Source: JAHEEL01 sp942491345 (GTDB lineage Bacteria > Actinomycetota > Acidimicrobiia > Spongiisociales > UBA5794). From it: a stretch of 64,000 bases of DNA. A program made the position numbers and the translations under genes. The notes below the pieces were generated by a model. The model was given only the letters and a program-made list of their open reading frames with translations, had not been told where the DNA came from and searched no databases. The DNA is taken from the NCBI GenBank assembly GCA_942491345.1, contig CALOAN010000011.1, positions 186,001 through 250,000 of the forward strand, written 5' to 3'. Positions within the stretch are counted from its first letter, which is position 1; each line of letters begins with the position of its first letter. Shown piece after piece: positions 7,796 to 15,658 of the stretch.

Positions 7796-8911
7796 ATGGC
7801 CAAGAAAGACCAAGAACCGCTCCTCCCCGGCAACGACGGTCGGTGGTTCCTCGAGGTCGCTGGAGTCGTCGAACAACCGGGGAGTCCGACATCGAGCTAC
7901 ACCGAACTTCGCAACCTCAAACCGCCGCCACCGGTCGTGGCGTCCGAGAGCGCCGCGGTGGGCGCAAGCACCGCGGCGGTAAGCGGCTCGCTCTCGGCGG
8001 AAGAGGATGCCGACGAAGACACGTTCGTTCCGGTTGCCGCACCGACGGGTGATTCGCTGCCTGACTGGGAGCCCGACGCAATGTCGTCGCGAATCGGTGG
8101 CCGGGGCTACGGTCGCTGGGTCGCGGCCGGAGTAGTGGTTGCACTGATCGCGGCCGTCGGCTTCGCGGTCTACTACTTCCCTCGCGGCGTGCAGGAAGAC
8201 GCGGACGCTCTCGCGGCCACCTACCGTGCGTCGCTCACCGATCTTCGCAACGAACTTCCAACCACGCAGATCGCGCTCCAGATCCTCACCGACCCGGCAA
8301 CCACGCCGGACGAGGTGTCAAGCACTGTTCCGGCTATCGGAGATCTCAACTCCGACGCAACCGTCGTCATTCGCCAAGCCACGGCTCCCTTGCCTTCAAC
8401 GGTGCCCCTCGTGCCACGTACACCGCTCGAGGATCTCGAACCCACACGCAACACCATGTTGATCCTTGGAGCCGAAGGTGAGGGGATCTCCGGTCGGCTC
8501 GCCACCACCTTCGCGTACCGGTCAACCGTCCCCGCCCTGTTCGCAACGCCCGAGCTTCCGACACAGGCCGAGTCGGCAGATGTCGATCAGTTGAGCGTCG
8601 CGCTCGCTGAGTCTCTCGCCGAGACGGCCCGCCTCATCTCGGACCTCCCTCCGGATCCCACGTTCGCGGCGACCCGCGAACTCGCCACCGAGGCATCGGC
8701 GCGGTACGCAACGTGGCAGCTCGAGTACCTCGACGCGCTACGCGAGGGTGACACGGCACGTGCCGCCAGTCTCGTCACCGAGCTGGAGGAAGCCCGAGAT
8801 GGGATCGAGGACTTGCTGATTGCCGCTCTCGCAACGGTGAGGGCAGAGCTTGATCCCCGGATCGTGAGTCTGGCCACGGAGACCGAAGCGGCCGTCGCTG
8901 CGATTCCGTAG
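7796..8911 (+). CDS. Hypothetical membrane-anchored protein
   Basis: A 371-residue protein I do not recognise. Residues 1-105 are acidic, Pro/Ser-rich and probably disordered. One membrane span lies at about 108-128 (WVAAGVVVALIAAVGFAVYYF). The outer part from 130 on is Ala/Glu-rich and helical, with a Pro-rich stretch near 195-215 (TAPLPSTVPLVPRTP). I placed the start at ATG 7796 because the sequence upstream in frame is antisense to dut. It lies head-to-head with dut and tail-to-tail with nrdR. Function is unknown. Confidence 0.72.
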   Translation: MAKKDQEPLLPGNDGRWFLEVAGVVEQPGSPTSSYTELRNLKPPPPVVASESAAVGASTAAVSGSLSAEEDADEDTFVPVAAPTGDSLPDWEPDAMSSRIGGRGYGRWVAAGVVVALIAAVGFAVYYFPRGVQEDADALAATYRASLTDLRNELPTTQIALQILTDPATTPDEVSSTVPAIGDLNSDATVVIRQATAPLPSTVPLVPRTPLEDLEPTRNTMLILGAEGEGISGRLATTFAYRSTVPALFATPELPTQAESADVDQLSVALAESLAETARLISDLPPDPTFAATRELATEASARYATWQLEYLDALREGDTARAASLVTELEEARDGIEDLLIAALATVRAELDPRIVSLATETEAAVAAIP

Positions 8912-8932
8912 TCCAACGAAGAGGCCGGCTAT

Positions 8933-9382
8933 CTACCCCTGCTGTTCGAGAGCAGCGACCTCACGCTCGAAGTCTTCAGCGCCCTGGAACTCCTTGTAGA
9001 CGGAGGCGAATCGCAGATAGGCGACCTCGTCGAGTTCGCGGAGCTCGCCAAGCACAGCCCTTCCGAGCTCATCGCTCGTCACGAGGCCGGATCCTCCCCG
9101 TGCAGCGGCTTCAATCCTCGACACCATGTCGGTGATGGCGCCAAACGTGACGGGCCGATCGGCAAGGGCTGCTTCGAGGCCGCGTCGCATCTTCGCCCGA
9201 TCAAACGGTTCGCGACGGCCGTTCCGCTTGATCACCGTCGCACCGGTGGCCGACCGCTCGAACGTGGTGAACCGCTCGCCACACACCACGCATTCGCGGC
9301 GCCGTCGGATCGCCGTACCTTCTTCCGCAGGTCGGGAATCGATGACGCGCGTATCTTCGGTCGAGCACAAGGGACAACGCAT
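8933..9382 (-). CDS. nrdR: Transcriptional regulator NrdR
   Basis: A 149-residue repressor of ribonucleotide reductase genes that senses ATP/dATP. The N-terminal zinc ribbon has C3-P-L-C6 and C31-V-V-C34. The ATP-cone domain begins around TVIKRNGRREPFDRAKM. The family nearly always starts MRCPxC/MKCPxC, so I use ATG 9382 rather than GTG 9421; TAGCCT eight bases upstream fits a leaderless start. The order nrdR, LysM protein, lexA is conserved in many actinobacteria. Confidence 0.96.
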   Translation of the reverse strand: MRCPLCSTEDTRVIDSRPAEEGTAIRRRRECVVCGERFTTFERSATGATVIKRNGRREPFDRAKMRRGLEAALADRPVTFGAITDMVSRIEAAARGGSGLVTSDELGRAVLGELRELDEVAYLRFASVYKEFQGAEDFEREVAALEQQG

Positions 9383-9390
9383 GGAGGCTG

Positions 9391-9396
9391 AGGCTA
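9391..9396 (-). promoter_or_regulatory. -10 element of nrdR (leaderless)
   Basis: TAGCCT on the minus strand, eight bases before ATG 9382, with no Shine-Dalgarno site. It supports the shorter NrdR start. Confidence 0.45.
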
Positions 9397-9480
9397 CACC
9401 ATGCGGTTCGTTGGGGCTCACGAAGACTCCGTCGTCGCCGGAGCGTTGACGCCCAACATCATCCGGGTCACGAGGTGCAA

Positions 9481-9777
9481 TCAGGCGTCGGCGACGTCGG
9501 GGATACTGAGCGTCTGCCCGATCTGGAGGTATGCACCGTCGAGCCCATTGAGCCCTTCGATCGTCGAGATCGTCGACCGGACGTCCTGTCCAGGCTCGGT
9601 GATCTCGGTAGCGATGGACCAGAGGGTATCGCCGGCATGCACGCGATAGTCGACGGTTGGAATCGGATCACCGCTCGACAGTGCGTTCACGGCAGTCGCG
9701 AGGAGGAGCACAAACGCTGCAACGGTCGTGGAGATGATGACCAACGCTCGGACGCTGGTGCTTCGCTGCGAGATCAT
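9481..9777 (-). CDS. Membrane-anchored LysM protein, candidate SOS cell-division inhibitor (YneA/DivS/Rv2719c type)
   Basis: A 98-residue protein with one N-terminal membrane span (about residues 10-33, VRALVIISTTVAAFVLLLA) and one LysM domain (YRVHAGDTLWSIATEI...LQIGQTLSIP). The same size, topology and place between nrdR and lexA are known for Bacillus YneA, Corynebacterium DivS and mycobacterial Rv2719c. Those proteins are SOS-induced and delay division at the cell wall. A GGAGGAG Shine-Dalgarno site precedes ATG 9777. Three LexA boxes lie upstream at 9901-9971, supporting SOS control. Assignment by context and architecture is strong; direct proof is lacking. Confidence 0.85.
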   Translation of the reverse strand: MISQRSTSVRALVIISTTVAAFVLLLATAVNALSSGDPIPTVDYRVHAGDTLWSIATEITEPGQDVRSTISTIEGLNGLDGAYLQIGQTLSIPDVADA

Positions 9778-9900
9778 CTGTGTCTCCTCCTCGGTCGCCG
9801 ATCTGCCGTTTGCCGACTCTCGCCGGCCCTGTGCGGTGGGCCTGTGCCCACAAGACGAACGTACTGTCCGGGTGTGACAGAAAACGGAGGCTCCTGCCGA

Positions 9901-9916
9901 CCGAACGTCTGTTCGT
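9901..9916. promoter_or_regulatory. SOS (LexA) box 1
   Basis: cCGAACgtctGTTCGt. The core CGAAC-N4-GTTCG is a perfect match to the actinobacterial LexA site. It lies between the divergent LysM and AlkZ-like genes. Confidence 0.85.
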
Positions 9917-9931
9917 ATCTCACGTACTGTA

Positions 9932-9947
9932 TCGAACACTTGTTCGG
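9932..9947. promoter_or_regulatory. SOS (LexA) box 2
   Basis: TCGAACacttGTTCGg, a perfect core, centred 31 bases from box 1. Confidence 0.85.
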
Positions 9948-9955
9948 TCGTCAAG

Positions 9956-9971
9956 TCGAACATGTGTTTGT
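9956..9971. promoter_or_regulatory. SOS (LexA) box 3
   Basis: TCGAACatgtGTTTGt, one mismatch in the core, centred 24 bases from box 2. It is the box nearest the AlkZ-like gene. Confidence 0.75.
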
Positions 9972-10042
9972 ACATGATCGGGGGTCGATCGGGTCCCCGA
10001 ACCACCGCGGCCTCGGGCAGGTTGATCGGCTTGACTAGCGGC

Positions 10043-11212
10043 ATGCGCCACGTATCGAGAGACGAGCGGCGAACCCGAATGGGCGCTCGACACCATCTCG
10101 CCGACACCGTCGACACCGTCGAAGAGGCAGCAGCGGCAGTCGTCGGCCTCCACGCGAGCGACCCAGCCACCGTCTATCTGAGCGCACGCGCACGGGTAGG
10201 CGGTTTCACCACCTCGGACCTGGAGCGGGCGCTCTACGACGGTCGGTCGCTCGTGCGTCTCTGGGGGATGCGCCAGACCCTCTTCGTCACGACGCGCAGG
10301 CTGGCAGCAATCATGCATGCGGCCTCCCCCGAAGCGTTCGGAGCGGCTGAGCGACGTCGGTTTGAGCGCCTCCTCACGGAACAGGACAAGGCTCAGGATG
10401 CCCGAGCCTGGATCGACCATGTCGAGTCAGAGGTCATCGAGGAGCTGACGGCCCGCGGCGAGGCAACCGCCAACGACCTGCGCAAGGTGATCCCGGAGTT
10501 GAGGGAGACGCTGACGTTCGGTGAAGGGAAGTCGTGGGGCGGGACCGTTGGCGTATCGACACGCATTCTCTTCATGCTCGCCGCCCAAGGGCGGATCGTG
10601 CGCGGCCGGCCTCTTGGGAGCTGGGTCTCGAGCCAATACCGGTGGGCCTTGACCTCACAGTGGCTCGGCGCACCACTCGCCGACATGGAGCCTGCAGCGG
10701 CGCGCGCTGAGCTGGTTCGCTGCTGGCTGCGGCAATTCGGCCCCGGCACCATGACCGACATCAAGTGGTGGACCGGCTGGACCGTTCGCGACACTCGAGC
10801 TGCACTCGCCATGCTTGACGTTGTCGAGGTCGACCTCGACGGCAGTCCCGGGTGGCTGCTCGCCGATGACCTCGACCCGGTGGAGCCGGTCTCGGACTGG
10901 GTCGCCCTCCTCCCCGGTCTCGATTCAACGGTGATGGGATGGAAGGAACGTGATTGGTACTTCGGAGAACACACGCCGGCGTTGTTCGACCGCAACGGGA
11001 ACGCGGGCCCGACCGTCTGGTGGAACGGAAGGGTCGTCGGCGGCTGGGCGCAACGAGAGAATGGCGAGGTCGCATTCCGTCTCCTGAGCGATATTCCGGG
11101 CGAGACGAAAGGGGCGATCGAGGCCGAGGCGCAACGCCTACGCGAATGGCTCGGGCCGGTTCGCCTCATCCCCCGCTTCCGGACGCCCTTGGAACGTGAA
11201 CTCACCGGCTAG
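10043..11212 (+). CDS. Winged-helix DNA-binding protein of the AlkZ/YcaQ (HTH_42) family
   Basis: A 389-residue protein of the HTH_42 family. E. coli YcaQ/AlkX and Streptomyces AlkZ are members that unhook interstrand crosslinks by DNA glycosylation. Seen here are LWGMRQTLFVTTRRLAA, then FGPGTMTDIKWWTGW and the C-terminal FDRNGNAGPTVWWNGRVVGGW, all family hallmarks. The position where AlkZ has a catalytic QxQ (GLQAQ) reads GLHASDP, so glycosylase activity is not assured. It is divergent from the LysM gene and shares the three SOS boxes. The start is uncertain; ATG 10043 has no clear ribosome binding site. Confidence 0.85.
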   Translation: MRHVSRDERRTRMGARHHLADTVDTVEEAAAAVVGLHASDPATVYLSARARVGGFTTSDLERALYDGRSLVRLWGMRQTLFVTTRRLAAIMHAASPEAFGAAERRRFERLLTEQDKAQDARAWIDHVESEVIEELTARGEATANDLRKVIPELRETLTFGEGKSWGGTVGVSTRILFMLAAQGRIVRGRPLGSWVSSQYRWALTSQWLGAPLADMEPAAARAELVRCWLRQFGPGTMTDIKWWTGWTVRDTRAALAMLDVVEVDLDGSPGWLLADDLDPVEPVSDWVALLPGLDSTVMGWKERDWYFGEHTPALFDRNGNAGPTVWWNGRVVGGWAQRENGEVAFRLLSDIPGETKGAIEAEAQRLREWLGPVRLIPRFRTPLERELTG

Positions 11213-11264
11213 CTCGAACCCTCGCTGTTTCGTGAGCACCCTGCCTCTTCGGGAACGCTCCGGT

Positions 11265-11270
11265 TATGGT
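11265..11270 (+). promoter_or_regulatory. -10 element of the GNAT gene (leaderless)
   Basis: TATGGT seven bases before ATG 11278. It argues for this ATG over the one at 11266. Confidence 0.4.
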
Positions 11271-11277
11271 CGTGCGA

Positions 11278-11829
11278 ATGACGGTTCGGATCGTGCCACT
11301 CAGGGATACTTCCGACGCACAACGGCAGCAGGCTGCGGACTTGCTGGTGAGGGGATTTAGCCATTCCCCGTCGGGTTGGAGAGACACGCCGTCTGCCCGG
11401 GCTGAAGTTGACCGGTTCTTCACAGATCCCCACTGCGACGCCTTCGCCGCCGTGTCCGACAGTTCGGTCGTCGGCTGGATCGGTCGAATCCGGCATTCAG
11501 CCCACGCGTGGGAGCTTCACCCGCTGGTGGTCGAGCCATCCAGACAGCGCTCAGGGATTGGCACCCGGCTGATCGCTGCGCTGGAGACGGCAGCGAGAGA
11601 TGCAGGGGTCTCCACGGTATGGCTGGGTGCAGACGACGACTACGGCGGCACGAACCTGTTCGGCGCGGACCTCTACCCCAACGTGCTGGAACGACTAGCG
11701 CAGCTTTGCCCTGCCACCGGTCACCCGTTCACCTTCTACCGGGATCGGGGTTTCTCCATCGTCGGTGTCCTGCCGGATGTAGACGGGGTCGGCGGGCACG
11801 ACATCCTCATGGCGAAGAGGATTGAATAA
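11278..11829 (+). CDS. GNAT N-acetyltransferase, similar to aminoglycoside 6'-N-acetyltransferases
   Basis: A 183-residue GNAT protein. The acetyl-CoA binding motif is seen as LHPLVVEPSRQRSGIGTRLI (R/Q-x-x-G-x-G/A). The C-terminal GGTNLFGADLYPNV, HPFTFYRDRGF and GVLPDVDGVGGHDILMAKR segments recall AAC(6')-I-type acetyltransferases. Such enzymes acetylate the 6' amine of aminoglycosides; many environmental relatives have unknown substrates, so resistance should not be assumed. It lies between the AlkZ-like gene and lexA on the same strand, with 65 bases to the former. Confidence 0.8.
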   Translation: MTVRIVPLRDTSDAQRQQAADLLVRGFSHSPSGWRDTPSARAEVDRFFTDPHCDAFAAVSDSSVVGWIGRIRHSAHAWELHPLVVEPSRQRSGIGTRLIAALETAARDAGVSTVWLGADDDYGGTNLFGADLYPNVLERLAQLCPATGHPFTFYRDRGFSIVGVLPDVDGVGGHDILMAKRIE

Positions 11830-11885
11830 CCCGCCAATGCCGGCTCGGTCAACGGCGCACGTTTCCATATCCACTCAAATCGACA

Positions 11886-11901
11886 TCGAACATATGTTTG
11901 G
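11886..11901. promoter_or_regulatory. SOS (LexA) box of lexA
   Basis: TCGAACatatGTTTGg, one mismatch in the core, 52 bases upstream of the lexA start. This fits autoregulation of lexA. Confidence 0.8.
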
Positions 11902-11953
11902 TCGAGAACGCGAATTCCGCTACTGTTCGAATCAAGCGACTGAGGGGCATCCC

Positions 11954-12589
11954 GTGGACGGCAAGCAGGATCTCACCGACCGGCAGCGTCAGATACTCGA
12001 CCTGATCGGCGCGACCGTGCGCGAACGCGGCTACCCGCCGTCCGTTCGCGAAATCGGTGACGCCGTCGGCCTCTCATCCCCGTCTACGGTGCACAGCCAC
12101 CTCTCCGCTCTCGAACGAGCGGGATACCTCCGACGCGATCCAACCAAACCTCGCGCGATCGAAGTGATCGACGACGGTGTTCCCGAGTCCTCGCTTCACA
12201 GGGCACCGGTACGCGACGTGCCGCTCGTCGGCCGGATCGCCGCGGGATCGCCGATCCTCGCCGAGGAAGACATCCAGGAGATCTATCCCCTCCCCACCGA
12301 GCTCGTCGGCAATGACCCGGTCTTCATGCTCGACGTACGCGGTGACTCCATGGTCGACGCCGGGATCTTCGACGGTGACTACGTCGTGGTTCGCCGCCAA
12401 TCAACGGCGAACAATGGCCAGCTGGTCGCAGCGCTCGTATCCGACGAAGAAGCCACCGTGAAGCGTTTCCGCCGCAAGGACGGCAGGGTGATTCTCGAGG
12501 CCGAGAACCCGGCCTATGCACCAATGGTCTTCACCGAGGGTGTCGAGATTCTCGGCATCGTGGTCGCAGTTCTGCGCCGCGTCGAGTAG
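11954..12589 (+). CDS. lexA: SOS repressor LexA
   Basis: A 211-residue repressor. The N-terminal winged helix (REIGDAVGLSSPSTVHSHL, about residues 32-50) binds the SOS boxes. The C-terminal peptidase has the A97-G98 cleavage site in GRIAAGSP, catalytic Ser132 (RGDSM) and Lys170 (ATVKRF). RecA filaments stimulate self-cleavage after DNA damage. The GTG at 11954 has a GAGGGG Shine-Dalgarno site; the longer frame upstream covers the SOS box and is not used. Targets in this window are recA, lexA itself, the LysM gene and probably the AlkZ-like gene. Confidence 0.97.
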   Translation: MDGKQDLTDRQRQILDLIGATVRERGYPPSVREIGDAVGLSSPSTVHSHLSALERAGYLRRDPTKPRAIEVIDDGVPESSLHRAPVRDVPLVGRIAAGSPILAEEDIQEIYPLPTELVGNDPVFMLDVRGDSMVDAGIFDGDYVVVRRQSTANNGQLVAALVSDEEATVKRFRRKDGRVILEAENPAYAPMVFTEGVEILGIVVAVLRRVE

Positions 12590-12590
12590 A

Positions 12591-13349
12591 TCAGTCCACC
12601 GAGCCGCGGAACACGATCGTTGCCGGGCCGGTCATCCACGCTCCGGATTCGTCAAACTCGATCAGCAACTCGCCGCCGGGCAACACAACAGTGACGGCGT
12701 CGTCGAGCTCTCCGACAGCGCGAGCGGCGAACGCCGCGGCGGTCGCACCGGTCCCCGAAGCCATCGTTTCGCCGACCCCACGTTCCCACACACGGACCGA
12801 GATTCGATTGCCTTCTTCGAGCTCCACAAACTCGACATTGGTTCCTTCTGGGAAGATGGGATCCCGTTCGATCGCGGAACCGATCGCGGCAACCTGAGCG
12901 ACCGACACGTCGTCGACAAAGAGCACCGCATGCGGATTGCCCACGCCGACAGGTCGAACTCGGTGGCCGTCAACCGTGAGCTCTTCGGTCCGAAACGCAT
13001 GCGGCTCTCCTACGAACGCACGCACGATTCCTCCGGGGAGCACGGTTGCAGGGTGTTCTCCCACGGCCGAGTGCACGGTGAGCGTCGGACCTGCGACGAG
13101 ACCGAGTTCGACAGCGATCAACGCGACACACCGCAGGCCGTTGCCGCACATCTCCGCCGCTCCCCCGTCGGCGTTCCAGTAGCGCATCGCCACGGAGGAT
13201 TCGTTGACCGGCGTGATTTCGAGGACACCATCGGCTCCGATGCCGGTCTTCGGCTCGCACCACGCGGCGATGCGATCCGGCGTTGCACGGAGCGGTTCGG
13301 GCACAACGATGAAATCGTTGCCTAGCCCTTCCGCCTTCACGAAGTCCAT
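12591..13349 (-). CDS. dapF: Diaminopimelate epimerase, second catalytic Cys replaced by Ser
   Basis: A 252-residue DapF, which converts LL- to meso-diaminopimelate for peptidoglycan and lysine. The first catalytic cysteine is present (MCGNGLRC, Cys68). The second site, normally ACGTGA, reads MASGTGA with Ser198; the codon is TCG. HNPH-type and substrate loops (EGLGNDFIV, VGVGNPHAV, ERGVGET) are intact. In the well-studied enzymes Cys-to-Ser changes at these sites strongly reduce epimerisation, so activity is uncertain. An AAGGA Shine-Dalgarno site precedes ATG 13349. It overlaps the end of miaA by 13 bases and is last in the miaB-miaA-dapF run. Confidence 0.93.
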   Translation of the reverse strand: MDFVKAEGLGNDFIVVPEPLRATPDRIAAWCEPKTGIGADGVLEITPVNESSVAMRYWNADGGAAEMCGNGLRCVALIAVELGLVAGPTLTVHSAVGEHPATVLPGGIVRAFVGEPHAFRTEELTVDGHRVRPVGVGNPHAVLFVDDVSVAQVAAIGSAIERDPIFPEGTNVEFVELEEGNRISVRVWERGVGETMASGTGATAAAFAARAVGELDDAVTVVLPGGELLIEFDESGAWMTGPATIVFRGSVD

Positions 13350-14257
13350 TTCGCATCCTTTGCCAGGATCTCGAGCGCTCCATCGAGCATCTCGCGAGCC
13401 TCATGGTGCCATGGAATCCACTGAATGCGCGGATCCCGTCGGAAGTATGTTCGCTGCCGCTTGGCGAGCGAGGCCGTTGCCCGGATGGCCTCCGCACGAG
13501 CCGAATCGAGATCGCCGCCGCCATCCACTACGGGAAGCAGTTCTCGGTATCCGACAGCTTGCCTGGCCGTCCGACCCAAACGTGGAGCCAGACTTGCGAC
13601 CTCCTCAACCAATCCCTCATTCAGCATCTGGTCGAATCTCCGTTCGATCCGGCCGCCGATGATCACTCCGGGGTCGATCCCGACGGCCGAGAACGGCCGA
13701 ATCGATCGGTACGACCGTATCGCCTCGGCTTCGTCGGAAGCGGCACGCTGACTCGGCGTTGCATCGGTGAGGCGAAAGATCTCCACGGCGCGCAACACTC
13801 GACGCGGGTTCGCCAGGTCAACGACGTCAGCCGCCTCCGGGTCGGCGGCCAGGAGTTCGTCCCTCAGTTCACTGGCAGCTGCAGCCTCGAGTTCGGCTCT
13901 GAGCTCCAAATCGGTTGGCGGGAAGTCAAGTGGATCAACGAGGGAGCGAAAGTGCAGGCCGGAGCCGCCGGCAATCACGACGTCCTGTCCTCGCACATCG
14001 GCCTGGTCGAGGATGGCGGTCCCGGCCACCTTGAAGTCCGCGACGGTGTACTCCTCGGAAGGGTCGGCAACATCGATCATCCGATATCCGAACCGGCGCC
14101 GCGTGGCGGGATCCGGCTTCGCCGTTCCGATGTCCATGCCGATGAAGACCTGCATCGAATCGACCGACAGGATCTCGGCTCCCAAGCGCTCCGCTATCAA
14201 CTCAGCCAGCGCCGACTTGCCCGCGGCCGTGGGCCCGAGAACGGCGACGATGCTCAG
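13337..14257 (-). CDS. miaA: tRNA dimethylallyltransferase MiaA, apparent CTG start
   Basis: MiaA transfers the dimethylallyl group to A37 of tRNAs reading UNN codons; MiaB then methylthiolates it. The first ATG (14200) would remove the essential P-loop. Extending the frame upstream restores SIVAVLGPTAAGKSALAEL, with the P-loop at residues 8-15. No ATG, GTG or TTG is available in frame there. The only plausible start is CTG at 14257, in a CTGA overlap with the miaB stop and an AAGGGA Shine-Dalgarno site about nine bases upstream. The protein is then 306 residues, normal for the family. Confidence 0.93.
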   Translation of the reverse strand: MSIVAVLGPTAAGKSALAELIAERLGAEILSVDSMQVFIGMDIGTAKPDPATRRRFGYRMIDVADPSEEYTVADFKVAGTAILDQADVRGQDVVIAGGSGLHFRSLVDPLDFPPTDLELRAELEAAAASELRDELLAADPEAADVVDLANPRRVLRAVEIFRLTDATPSQRAASDEAEAIRSYRSIRPFSAVGIDPGVIIGGRIERRFDQMLNEGLVEEVASLAPRLGRTARQAVGYRELLPVVDGGGDLDSARAEAIRATASLAKRQRTYFRRDPRIQWIPWHHEAREMLDGALEILAKDAKWTS

Positions 14258-15639
14258 GCCAGCGTCCCTTCGAGGTAGTGCGGTGCCGCCCGGGTGACCC
14301 GCACGTCCATGAACGTCCCCGGCTCGAACTCACCGGGAACGTGGACGATTCGATTGCCCTCAGATCGGGTCGTTGCCACGCTCGCGTCTCTTCGAGACGG
14401 ACCCTCCGTGAGCACCGACTCGACCATGCCCACGCGCGTCCCGTTCCGCTCGTACGTGATGGTGTTCTGCATGTCGACGAGTCTGTCGAACCGCTCCCGC
14501 ACAACAGCCGAAGGAACCTGGTCGGACATCTCGGCAGCCGGAGTCCCCGGCCGGGGTGAGTACTGGAACATGAACGCGCTGTCGAATCGGGCGGCCTCGA
14601 CAACAGAGAGCGTGTGATCGAAGTCCTCATCTGTCTCACCGGGGAATCCCACGATGATGTCGGTGGAGACGCTCAGGTCGGGAACGATGTGCCGGGCCAT
14701 CTCGAGCTTCTCGAGGAATCGCTCACCGGTGTATCCGCGATGCATGGCAGCGAGCACGGCGTCGCTGCCCGACTGGAGCGGGAGATGGAGTTGGGCCGCC
14801 ACGGTTGGAGTTTCAGCCATGGCGTGCGCAACGTCCTCGCGGAAGTCCTTCGGGTGCGGACTGGTATATCGAATGCGCCCGATACCTTCGACCTCGCCTG
14901 CGCGACGTAGGAGATCTGCAAAGAGCGGTTGACGGCCATTGAGGTCGAGGTCCCGGCCGTACGAGTTGACGTTCTGTCCGAGCAAGGTGATCTCGACGAC
15001 GCCGTCTGCCGCAAGCCGCTGAATCTCTCGAATCACGTCCCCGGGGCGGCGGCTTATCTCGGCGCCCCGAACGATCGGGACGATGCAGAACGTGCAACTG
15101 TTGTTGCATCCGGTTGTGATGGTGACCCACGCAGAATGGTCAGACTCCCGTCTTGACGGCATGAGCGACGATCCCGCCTCGGGATCACTCGTCTCTTCCC
15201 AGATCTCGGTGACCGGGCCCCACTCATCGACCTGATCCAGGAGGTCGAGCACGCGGTGAGTGTTGTGGGTGCCGAACACCACGTCGACCCAGGAGGCCCG
15301 TTCACGGACGATCTCCTTGTCCTTTTGGGCCGTACAACCTCCAACAACAATACGAAGGTTGCTGTTGCGTTCCTTCTCGGACTTGAGCGATCCGAGGTAG
15401 CCGTAGAGGCGCTGATCGGCGTTCTCTCGGATCGTGCACGTGTTCACAACCACAACGTCGGCGCCGCCGGGATCGTCGGCGCGGATCATCCCGTCGGCCT
15501 CGAGGAGGCCGGCGATCCTCTCAGAGTCGTGTTCGTTCATCTGACACCCGAACGTGCGAATGAAGTACGCCTCGCCGCTCCGTCTTGGCGTGCGCGGTTC
15601 GGCCACGATCGGCATCCCGAGGGTCGTGGCATCGCTCAT
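14254..15639 (-). CDS. miaB: tRNA-2-methylthio-N6-dimethylallyladenosine synthase MiaB
   Basis: A 461-residue radical-SAM methylthiotransferase that adds the methylthio group to i6A37 of tRNA. The N-terminal UPF0004 domain holds Cys32 (FGCQMN), Cys68 (NTCTIR) and Cys102 (GGCTAQ) for the auxiliary cluster. The radical-SAM motif is C178-N-N-S-C182-T-F-C185. The C-terminal TRAM domain follows. It is 19 bases downstream of rny and its stop overlaps the start of miaA, so the two tRNA-modification steps are translationally coupled. Confidence 0.96.
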   Translation of the reverse strand: MSDATTLGMPIVAEPRTPRRSGEAYFIRTFGCQMNEHDSERIAGLLEADGMIRADDPGGADVVVVNTCTIRENADQRLYGYLGSLKSEKERNSNLRIVVGGCTAQKDKEIVRERASWVDVVFGTHNTHRVLDLLDQVDEWGPVTEIWEETSDPEAGSSLMPSRRESDHSAWVTITTGCNNSCTFCIVPIVRGAEISRRPGDVIREIQRLAADGVVEITLLGQNVNSYGRDLDLNGRQPLFADLLRRAGEVEGIGRIRYTSPHPKDFREDVAHAMAETPTVAAQLHLPLQSGSDAVLAAMHRGYTGERFLEKLEMARHIVPDLSVSTDIIVGFPGETDEDFDHTLSVVEAARFDSAFMFQYSPRPGTPAAEMSDQVPSAVVRERFDRLVDMQNTITYERNGTRVGMVESVLTEGPSRRDASVATTRSEGNRIVHVPGEFEPGTFMDVRVTRAAPHYLEGTLA

Positions 15640-15658
15640 TGTGCGCCGAACTCCGCGA

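Noticed and set aside
9855..9875. Fourth SOS box, CGAACgtactGTCCG
   Set aside because: Spacer is five bases, not four, and the right half has a mismatch.
13337..14200. miaA starting at the first ATG (14200)
   Set aside because: It would remove the P-loop needed for catalysis; the upstream frame contains it in the right register.
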